This document shows positions 57,649-64,000 of a stretch of DNA of 64,000 bases, piece by piece. The translations under genes were made by a program, and so were the position numbers. Source of the stretch: Labilibaculum sp. (lineage in GTDB: Bacteria; Bacteroidota; Bacteroidia; Bacteroidales; Marinifilaceae); contig JAEINT010000013.1 of the NCBI GenBank assembly GCA_016342745.1, forward strand, positions 107,671 through 171,670. Direction: 5' to 3'. Each line of letters opens with the position of its first letter. The first letter of the stretch is position 1. The notes beneath the pieces were generated by a model. That model was not told where the DNA came from, ran no database searches, and worked only from the letters and a program-made list of their open reading frames with translations.

Positions 57649-59420
57649 TATATTGCTTTGGTTTTTTCTTTTAACCAAGTTTTGTGATCATCGTCCAAAT
57701 CGGGAGACAAGGTGTCAAATACCAATTGGTGGTAATTGTTTAGCCACTTTTTCTCAACTGGAGTAAGAAGTTCCATTTGAAGTCCTTTTGTTTCAAAATG
57801 ACATAAGGTAATGGTTTCGAAATCTAAGAACTCACCATACTGACTTGTTTCAGCTTCCTTACATAAAATTAAATTCTCATGACGAATACCGTAATGGCCT
57901 TCTTTGTAAAAGCCAGGTTCATCTGAGGTAATCATGCCTGCTAATATAGGCTGTTCTTTAAGGTCTTGACGAATACTTTGCGGTCCTTCGTGTACGTTCA
58001 TAAAACATCCAACACCGTGGCCAGTTCCATGTCCGTAATCTTTTCCCATATTCCAAAGTGCCTGACGAGCAAGAATATCTAAATTGCATCCTCTAGTTCC
58101 TTTCGGAAACTTTGCCATTGCTAAATTTATCATTCCCTTCAATACCAGCGTGAAATCTGTTTTTACATCAGCACTCAAATTTCCCATTGGGATGGTTCTG
58201 GTAATATCAGTTGTGCCATCTAAAAATTGTGCTCCAGAATCAATTAAAAGGAGTCCTTCTGCTTTTATTTCAACATCCGATTCAGGTGTTGTTGAGTAGT
58301 GTGGATGTGCGCCATGATCTTTATAACCAACAATACTTCCGAAACTTTCACCAATAAAATCTTTTTGTTTAGATCTGAATTCTTTCAGTTTATTCATTAC
58401 TGTGAATTCTGTAATCTTCGTGTTTCCGAGCTTGTGTTCTAGCCAGTAATAGAATTCAGTTAGTGCAATACCATCTTTTCTCATGGCGTTTTTCATGCCA
58501 TTAATTTCAACGTCATTTTTTACACTCTTTAGAAGTTGTGATGGGTTTTCTTGTTCTATAATATTTGCGCTTATTGAATAAAAAGCGTTTAAATTTGTTC
58601 TGTTTGGATCCAATAAAACATTTGCAGAACCAGGAATTTCATCTAAATCTGTAAAAATTTGTTCGTAATCAGCAATGTAGATTTCGTCGTCAGCAAGACT
58701 CTTAATAAGTTCTGCAGGAATCTGTTCTTCACTTAAATAAAGGGTAGCCGATTCTTTTCCAATGATAGCATAAGCTAAGCACAATGGATTGTAGGCAATA
58801 TCACTTCCGCGAAGATTGAAAATCCATGCTACATCATCCAAGCTGCCTACGAAATGGAAATTACACTCTTTTGCAGCCATTTCTTTTCGGATTTTGGTCA
58901 GTTTGCTGAACCTGGTTTGTCCCGAAAAAGAAACTGTGTGATCGAATATTGGCTGTCTTGGTAGCTCTGGACGATCTGTCCAAATTTCCTCTGCTAAATC
59001 GAATTCTTCAACAACATGAATGCTTAAATCTCCTAACTTATTTTTCAGTTCTCGAGTTTGAGCCACTGAAAAACAGTTGCCATCAAAACCTATATTGGGA
59101 TTAATTGGCAGCTCGCTCGACAACCATTCAAAATGATTAGGGGTGCCAATTAAGCCAGATTTGAAAAGTTCTATTCCACTTCCAGCCAATTGAGTTTCAG
59201 CTTGAAGAAAATATCTAGAATCAGTCCATAAACCAGCTTTTTCTTGCGTGATAACTAGAGTTCCTGCCGAACCAGTAAAGCCAGATAACCAACTTCTGGT
59301 GGTCCATCTGTCTGGAACATATTCGCTCATGTGAGGATCTGAGCTTGTTATTATAAAGGCATGAATTTCTTTTTCATGCAGTAAAGAACGCAGGGCGCTT
59401 ACTCTGTTAGCAACGGTCAT
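57648..59420 (-). CDS. Xaa-Pro aminopeptidase (aminopeptidase P family, M24B)
   Basis: 590 residues, the long three-domain form. Two creatinase-like N-terminal domains (ITSSDPHMSEYVPDRW, LWTDSRYFLQAE; IFNLRGSDIAYNPL), then the pita-bread catalytic domain with metal ligands in LLIDSGAQFLDGTTDITRT, GTGHGVGCFMNVHEGP, TSDEPGFYKEGHYGIRHENL, and FETITLCHFE. No signal peptide, so it is cytosolic. Removes N-terminal residues preceding proline. Confidence 0.93.
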   Translation of the reverse strand: MTVANRVSALRSLLHEKEIHAFIITSSDPHMSEYVPDRWTTRSWLSGFTGSAGTLVITQEKAGLWTDSRYFLQAETQLAGSGIELFKSGLIGTPNHFEWLSSELPINPNIGFDGNCFSVAQTRELKNKLGDLSIHVVEEFDLAEEIWTDRPELPRQPIFDHTVSFSGQTRFSKLTKIRKEMAAKECNFHFVGSLDDVAWIFNLRGSDIAYNPLCLAYAIIGKESATLYLSEEQIPAELIKSLADDEIYIADYEQIFTDLDEIPGSANVLLDPNRTNLNAFYSISANIIEQENPSQLLKSVKNDVEINGMKNAMRKDGIALTEFYYWLEHKLGNTKITEFTVMNKLKEFRSKQKDFIGESFGSIVGYKDHGAHPHYSTTPESDVEIKAEGLLLIDSGAQFLDGTTDITRTIPMGNLSADVKTDFTLVLKGMINLAMAKFPKGTRGCNLDILARQALWNMGKDYGHGTGHGVGCFMNVHEGPQSIRQDLKEQPILAGMITSDEPGFYKEGHYGIRHENLILCKEAETSQYGEFLDFETITLCHFETKGLQMELLTPVEKKWLNNYHQLVFDTLSPDLDDDHKTWLKEKTKAI

Positions 59421-59514
59421 TTTTTAGTATCTAATTGTTTCAGCGTAAAATTACAATATTATGAAGATTTATTGTTGATAATGAGACATATTTTTTAATT
59501 ATGACTGCTTTTAA

Positions 59515-59547
59515 TGAAAAATCCCCCTTCGAGTTTCGAAGGGGGAT
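59515..59547 (-). terminator. Rho-independent terminator
   Basis: ATCCCCCTTCGA (59521-59532) pairs with TCGAAGGGGGAT (59536-59547) around a 3-base loop, followed on the minus strand by TTTTTCATT. Ends the sigma-factor operon. Confidence 0.88.
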
Positions 59548-59567
59548 AAATTATTTTATGAAGCTAG

Positions 59568-60629
59568 TTATTTAAGACTAACATTACCATATTGGCTATT
59601 GATTTGTACCTTAGCTTTCGGACTTTCTGAATTGCCCACAATAACCTTCAGTGAAGTCTCTGAATTGTCAACAATTTTCTGAATAACTTGTGCATTATCT
59701 GGATAGCTAATGCCACAATATTTTGTTTCCGCGTTTAAGGAATAATTTGCACCTTCTTCAATTGCGATACGACTTGCAACGTATTTGTTATCCACCTTAA
59801 TGGATTCAAAATCTTTCGAAACATTGTCAATTTTGCAATTGCCGTAGCGAAGGTTTAATTCCAAATTTTTATTTACATTTTCTATTTTAAAATCAGAATA
59901 TTGCCCCATGCTCACTAAGAATGTATTGGTGTTAACAATATTAAAGGCATCGTACTTACTATCGGCAATAACAGTCTCATTATTGTCTAAGTGCAATTTT
60001 GAATAACGACTTACAACTACCAATGCTTTACTAGTACCAATATTCATTTTTGAATATTTAAGTGTTAGTTTGGTTCGATTGCATTCATTAACAGTAGCTT
60101 TTGCATAGCTAAGGTTTATAGTGCTAACAGGCTTTTCTTCAGGATATAGAAAGCTTTCCCCTTGAAGGTTTCCATAACTTAAATTGATATTGGCCTTTGC
60201 TCTTAGTGCTTTAATGTATATGTTGCCAAACTTGTTTGAAACATCAAGCTTAACATATTCAGGCATGAAGATCTCATAGTCGATGCTGAATTTTTTACCT
60301 GTTTTAAATTTGTGTGACATCTCGGTTAACGCCGAAATATTATTTCCAACTTTATTCAATTTTATGTCAATATTGTTGAAGAGAGATTTTGCTTTTTCTT
60401 CACTCGTGGTTTCAATCGTAATTGTTGCAACAATCGAAACAGAGTCAGCATCCCAGTTTTTTATGTCGATATCGCCATATTTATTAACAATGCTAAATTC
60501 AGTACCCTGTGATGCAGTAAATACTTCTTTGATTTCTTTCTCGTATTCATCTATTGCAAGTGCATTAGTAGTAAATCCAAGAATTAGAACCAGTAAGAAA
60601 GCAGAAAATTTAGATTTAAATGATTTCAT
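59568..60629 (-). CDS. Secreted beta-helix-like DUF4097/auto-transporter-adhesin-type protein
   Basis: 353 residues with signal peptide (about 1-25, ending TNALA). The mature protein is made of short repeating beta rungs (for example VSNKFGNIYIKALRA, LSYGNLQGES, LRYGNCKIDNVS, NSQYGNVSLK) typical of DUF4097-type right-handed beta structures. Third gene of an ECF-sigma operon, 38 bases after the preceding gene. Envelope function unknown. Confidence 0.75.
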   Translation of the reverse strand: MKSFKSKFSAFLLVLILGFTTNALAIDEYEKEIKEVFTASQGTEFSIVNKYGDIDIKNWDADSVSIVATITIETTSEEKAKSLFNNIDIKLNKVGNNISALTEMSHKFKTGKKFSIDYEIFMPEYVKLDVSNKFGNIYIKALRAKANINLSYGNLQGESFLYPEEKPVSTINLSYAKATVNECNRTKLTLKYSKMNIGTSKALVVVSRYSKLHLDNNETVIADSKYDAFNIVNTNTFLVSMGQYSDFKIENVNKNLELNLRYGNCKIDNVSKDFESIKVDNKYVASRIAIEEGANYSLNAETKYCGISYPDNAQVIQKIVDNSETSLKVIVGNSESPKAKVQINSQYGNVSLK

Positions 60630-60667
60630 GGTCTTTTGTTTTATAGTTGTTTCTTAATTTTTTTTAT

Positions 60668-61210
60668 TTAAACAGATGTGTTTAGAGCTGCTCTATTGTC
60701 CTTTTTTATTTGATATAATTGCTCAATTATTCGGTTTAGAACATTTGTTTTAACCTGATAATATTCAATCATAGCCTGAATAACTCTTTCGTCATCAGGA
60801 TATAACTCAAGCTCTTTCTTTAGCTGAGTATAACGCTCATCCATCTCTTTTAGTTCTTCGCTAAGAATACTTTGGTGTTGTTCCTTATCAAAACTTCCCA
60901 ATTGCTTTAGCATTCCCAATTGGCTGTTTATATTCGAAGTATAAAACAGCTCAACCTCCCTGTATTCAGGAGAAATTTGACTTAAACCTAGATTTTCACC
61001 TTCCAAATTCTTAATTTGATATCCAATCAAACCTGAAAAGAACACAAAAGTAATGATTACAGCCACTTTTAAAACAGTTGGCGCCCTTTCAAAGAGATTT
61101 CTTTTCTTTGAATGATTCATTTTCTCAAGAAAGTTTTCGAAATGACCTTCTTGAGGCTCCTCCTCGAACTCGTCTTTATGATCTCTAATAATGTTTTCTA
61201 ACTCTTTCAT
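60668..61210 (-). CDS. Single-span membrane protein, probable anti-sigma-like regulator
   Basis: 180 residues. Acidic cytosolic N-terminus (about 1-44, with HFENFLEKMNHSKKRNLF), one membrane helix (about 46-66, VLKVAVIITFVFFSGLIGYQI), then a periplasmic helical part (about 85-175, coiled-coil-like LKEMDERYTQLKKELELYP). No zinc-finger HxxxCxxC motif is present. Its place directly after an ECF sigma gene, with one membrane span, suggests it controls that sigma factor; this is inference. Confidence 0.7.
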   Translation of the reverse strand: MKELENIIRDHKDEFEEEPQEGHFENFLEKMNHSKKRNLFERAPTVLKVAVIITFVFFSGLIGYQIKNLEGENLGLSQISPEYREVELFYTSNINSQLGMLKQLGSFDKEQHQSILSEELKEMDERYTQLKKELELYPDDERVIQAMIEYYQVKTNVLNRIIEQLYQIKKDNRAALNTSV

Positions 61211-61319
61211 ACTTACAAATTTTCACTGATTGAAGTATGTAACCTTCTTTATCGTAATTATCTTTTTGGCAATAGCATACAAGTATGTTTACTCAAGTCG
61301 ATAATAATAAGAGAATGGT

Positions 61320-61886
61320 TCATAGCAATTTTTGGTTTTCTTTTTTCGAAACAAGCTGAATCAATTTTTTCTTGGCTCTTAGGAATTGTGATCGAGAAGT
61401 AGAGGGGCTTATATTTAATATCCCACTTATTTCCTCATGATCATATCCTTCGAGTAGATATAGATTCAAAATAATTCGATAGCCTGTTGGTAGCAGGTTT
61501 ATTCCTTTTTTTAATTCATTTATTTGTTCTTCAGAGTAATCAAAACTCTGTACGTTTTCTTCAATAGGAAGCTTGTGAATTTCATTATCTAGCGGAAATA
61601 ATTCCAATTTTTTCTTTTTTAAACTATCCAATGAACGGTTAATCACAATTCTTTTTAGCCAAGCTCCAAAGCTAACTTCACCCTTGTACTTACCAATGTT
61701 TTTAAATGCAGCTAAAAAAGCTTCTTGCATGATGTCTTCAGCCTCCGCAGGATCTTTTACGATCCGTAAAGAAGAGTTGTACATTGCTTTATAGTACAAC
61801 TTGTAGATTTTGAATTGTGCTTTGGGGTTATTTTTTCCGCAAAGCTCAATTAGGTCCTGATGAATATTCTTGTACAATGAGCTCAT
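61320..61886 (-). CDS. ECF-family RNA polymerase sigma-70 factor
   Basis: 188 residues. Region 2 at about 22-85 (YKLYYKAMYNSSLRIVKDPAEAEDIMQEAFLAAF in two halves, then WLKRIVINRSLD) and region 4 at about 118-175 (INELKKGINLLPTGYRIIL, then YDHEEISGILNISPSTSRSQF, the helix-turn-helix). No C-terminal extension. First gene of a three-gene minus-strand unit with the membrane regulator and the beta-rich secreted protein. Confidence 0.92.
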   Translation of the reverse strand: MSSLYKNIHQDLIELCGKNNPKAQFKIYKLYYKAMYNSSLRIVKDPAEAEDIMQEAFLAAFKNIGKYKGEVSFGAWLKRIVINRSLDSLKKKKLELFPLDNEIHKLPIEENVQSFDYSEEQINELKKGINLLPTGYRIILNLYLLEGYDHEEISGILNISPSTSRSQFLRAKKKLIQLVSKKENQKLL

Positions 61887-62021
61887 TAATCAATTTCTAT
61901 TCTAATGACGAATGCGGAATTCATGCGTTGCATGTTCTTTGGTTTATTTCAATAAATATAAGTAAAATGTTTAAAAAGCTTTACAAAATAGTTTTATTGA
62001 TTTAATATGATTGTGGAAATG

Positions 62022-62050
62022 AAAAAGCCACCAAAAGATATTTGGTGGCT
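62022..62050 (-). terminator. Terminator after tRNA-Lys copy 1
   Basis: AGCCACCAAA (62026-62035) pairs with TTTGGTGGCT (62041-62050); minus-strand T-run follows. The same ACCACCAAA/TTTGGTGGT core follows copy 2. Confidence 0.8.
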
Positions 62051-62056
62051 AATTAG

Positions 62057-62129
62057 TGATCCCTCTGGGGTTCGAACCCAGGACCCCAACATTAAAAGTG
62101 TTGTGCTCTACCAGCTGAGCTAAGGAATC
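62057..62129 (-). tRNA. tRNA-Lys (UUU), copy 1
   Basis: Minus-strand 73-nt cloverleaf. Acceptor arms GATTCCT and AGGGATC (one G-U pair), D arm GCTCAGCTGGTAGAGC, anticodon stem CAACA/TGTTG with loop CTTTTAA (anticodon TTT), T arm CTGGGTTCGAACCCAG, discriminator A. No encoded CCA. Identical to the copy at 63928-64000. Confidence 0.96.
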
Positions 62130-62316
62130 TGTCCGTTAGGGAAACTAAATTTACTGAAAATTTTGACAATAGGAAATAGGAGGAATAAATTCATTTGCAG
62201 TTGACTGCAATTTTAATTGGTAATTAAAGAATATCCTTTTGGTTATCCAAAACTAGAATATGTACCTTTATGTAATCGTTTTGATAATAATAAAAGTAAT
62301 AAATCGTTTAATTTCC

Positions 62317-63684
62317 ATGAATCGTAATTTCCTTGTTATTGTATTATTGTTCCTAAGTCAGTTTGCACTTGGACAAATGCAACTTCAACTAACAGCTCAA
62401 ATGCCAGATTGCAAAAATGAGAGCTTTTTGCTCCTTAAAGGAGATGAAGGTGGCGTATTTGTTATCGATCAGAGATCTGTTTCGGAGAATGGTGTTCTTT
62501 CTTTTGCGTGGGAGGGAGATTATGGATTTTATCGTTTACAAGGAGATATTGGCAAAATTGATTTTTTTCTACAAGCCAAAGACTTTCAATTTTCATTGGA
62601 TGGTAAGCCTGGAGAGGGCGAATTACGTTTTCCAGATCAGGATGAAAACAACCAGTTTCATTATTACTTGTCTGAATTTCATGTGTTGAATGAATCGATA
62701 AAGGCAATAAGGGCAGATGTTTCGAAACTAAATGAGAAAGATTCTTTATACAAAGAGCTAAGCAACCAATTTAAAAGACTGCAAAAAGATAAAAAGGTTA
62801 TGTTGCGAGATCTTTGGAATGGACAGATTGATTCATGGGCTGCAAGAATGGCCTTGGCACAGCAAGTTTTGATTCCAGATATCAAATTAAAGGGGAAACA
62901 ATATGACGAGTATTACAGAAAACATTTCTTCGATTATTTTGCTTTTACAGATACCGTTTTACAAGCTACACCAATCTATTATGAGAAAATAGGGCAATAT
63001 TTAAAAGCTAGTAAATTAGAAGCCTTGTTAAAAGCTGAAAATTATAAACAGATTAAAGAGGCAATAGGAGCTTTGTTTTGGATGACAGAATTGGAGCCTA
63101 ATTCGCAAAAATATTTGGCTAATTATCTCATGAATCGTTATCCCGAAGAACAATATCCCAAATTGTATCACATGACGGTTGACGCATACAAAGTGCTAAA
63201 TGCGTGTGAGTATGTGTTATCAAACAAAACAATTCAAAATCGTATCCTAAAATCAAAAGAAATAGGAATAGATTGGTCTGTTCCTGATCTAGATTTGTTT
63301 AACTCAATGGACGGAAAAATACAATCCATTTCCGATGTGAATAGCGAATTAACTTTATTGGTGATTTGGTCGGGAAGTTGCGAGCACAGTAGAGTTTTGT
63401 TAGATCGGATTAGAAATTTATACCCTGAATACAATGAGCTAGGATTAGAAGTAGTGGCTATTTCTTTAGATAATAACTTGAACTATTGGCAGCAAATTGT
63501 TGCACAAAATCAGTATCCTTGGATTAATGCATGCGATACCGAAGGCTTAAGCGGAACTACAGCAACGCAATTTAGCATTTACGTTACGCCAACAATGCTT
63601 TTATTCAATCCATCCTTAAAAACCATTGCCGTTCCTCAAACCTATTTTCAGCTAGAACAAGAGCTGATGGAGTATTTTAAGTGA
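62317..63684 (+). CDS. Secreted thioredoxin-fold (TlpA/AhpC-TSA-like) protein with single active-site cysteine
   Basis: 455 residues from the ATG at 62317, which gives a good signal peptide (MNRNFLVIVLLFLSQFALGQ); an upstream ATG at 62260 would bury it. The N-terminal part (about 20-120) is a DUF4369-like beta domain, the middle is helical, and the last about 130 residues are a thioredoxin fold. The active site reads WSGSCEHSRVLL: the second Cys of C-x-x-C is Ser. Conserved cis-Pro in VTPTMLLFNP. Likely periplasmic thiol chemistry with one cysteine, or a lost redox role. It lies alone between two tRNA-Lys genes. Confidence 0.83.
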   Translation: MNRNFLVIVLLFLSQFALGQMQLQLTAQMPDCKNESFLLLKGDEGGVFVIDQRSVSENGVLSFAWEGDYGFYRLQGDIGKIDFFLQAKDFQFSLDGKPGEGELRFPDQDENNQFHYYLSEFHVLNESIKAIRADVSKLNEKDSLYKELSNQFKRLQKDKKVMLRDLWNGQIDSWAARMALAQQVLIPDIKLKGKQYDEYYRKHFFDYFAFTDTVLQATPIYYEKIGQYLKASKLEALLKAENYKQIKEAIGALFWMTELEPNSQKYLANYLMNRYPEEQYPKLYHMTVDAYKVLNACEYVLSNKTIQNRILKSKEIGIDWSVPDLDLFNSMDGKIQSISDVNSELTLLVIWSGSCEHSRVLLDRIRNLYPEYNELGLEVVAISLDNNLNYWQQIVAQNQYPWINACDTEGLSGTTATQFSIYVTPTMLLFNPSLKTIAVPQTYFQLEQELMEYFK

Positions 63685-63891
63685 TTACGCCGCCTTTTTA
63701 GTACTCTTTTTTTTAAGTCAGCTTGCACTAAAGGCATCTACAGATGTCAATTTAGTATTTATAACGACGTAGATTTATTTTTGTGATAGAGTAAACCAAA
63801 AGTTTTTGGGCTGCAATTAGTTTAGAATAATAAACTACAATTAGGAATTGATTCAATAAAATAAACATAGAAACCATTTGAGTAGAGGCAT

Positions 63892-63926
63892 AAAAAAAAC
63901 CACCAAATTTCTTTGGTGGTTTTTTT
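63892..63926. terminator. Terminator after tRNA-Lys copy 2 (possibly bidirectional)
   Basis: AAAACCACCAAA pairs with TTTGGTGGTTTT around TTTC, with A-run and T-run on the two sides. The minus-strand direction serves the tRNA; the plus direction could end the thioredoxin-fold gene's transcript. The 63685-63891 gap holds nothing else that I can name. Confidence 0.85.
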
Positions 63927-63927
63927 G

Positions 63928-64000
63928 TGATCCCTCTGGGGTTCGAACCCAGGACCCCAACATTAAAAGTGTTGTGCTCTACCAGCTGAGCTAAGGAATC
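63928..64000 (-). tRNA. tRNA-Lys (UUU), copy 2
   Basis: Same 73 bases as copy 1, complete and ending exactly at the window edge (5' GATTCC at 64000). Its promoter lies beyond the window. Confidence 0.96.

Noticed and set aside
62057..64000. The two tRNA-Lys genes as attachment sites of an integrative element
   Set aside because: Only one ordinary gene lies between them and no integrase or phage gene is present; simple duplication explains it.

Overview
This is a 64 kb AT-rich chromosomal segment from a member of the Bacteroidota, probably a marine, anaerobic or facultatively anaerobic Bacteroidales/Marinilabiliales-type bacterium; the genus is inference. The evidence is a type IX secretion C-terminal signal on a giant surface protein, a TonB-dependent receptor, a BatA-type protein, ECF sigma/membrane regulator genes, promoters of the Bacteroidota form TTG-N19-21-TAnnTTTG, and start codons that mostly lack Shine-Dalgarno sequences. 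An oxygen-independent cobalamin pathway, an NfnAB-type electron-bifurcating transhydrogenase and rubrerythrin-like proteins point to an anaerobic lifestyle.

Layout. 1-11.6 kb: a nearly continuous + strand anaerobic cobalamin (B12) corrin-ring operon built mostly from fused enzymes (cobA partial, cbiX, cbiL, cbiH-cbiC, cbiE-cbiT, cbiG-cbiF, cbiJ-cbiD), followed by the cobalt ECF transporter cbiM-cbiN-cbiQ-cbiO. 11.6-16 kb: a convergent glycosyltransferase, mazG, and a CLC-type transporter carrying the residues of the fluoride/proton antiporter clade, translationally coupled to a DUF190 protein. 16-22 kb: a patchy accessory zone of small minus-strand genes (methyltransferases, secreted and membrane proteins of unknown function). 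One small ORF there sits between two integron attC-like hairpins. Several copies of a dispersed CTTTGTGTTAC-type repeat also lie here. 22-34 kb: housekeeping and redox genes (rhlE, a haem-sensor hybrid kinase, SAM hydrolase, phoH, purC, a SUI1-like factor, a DksA-like protein, nfnAB and two rubrerythrin-like proteins).

34-46.5 kb: a LysM/periplasmic-binding fusion, then a single 8.7 kb ORF for a 2885-residue secreted protein with 13 tandem units of about 200 residues, then a secreted protein with two TonB C-terminal domains. 46.5-54 kb, minus strand: rocD, a PAS hybrid kinase, a BatA-type protein and a TonB-dependent receptor. 54-59.5 kb: a lipoprotein dipeptidase, an LMW-phosphatase-like protein without its catalytic cysteines, an eRF1-like protein behind a possible leader peptide and an unusually strong ribosome binding site, yjbQ, and an X-Pro aminopeptidase. 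59.5-64 kb: an ECF sigma factor with two downstream envelope genes, then a thioredoxin-fold lipoprotein-like gene flanked by two identical tRNA-Lys(UUU) genes.

How it fits together: the first 11.6 kb supplies cobalt uptake and corrin ring synthesis from uroporphyrinogen III as far as cobyrinate. The amidation and nucleotide-loop genes must lie elsewhere, probably upstream. No CRISPR array, integrase, transposase or phage gene was seen, and no cobalamin or fluoride riboswitch was recognised.
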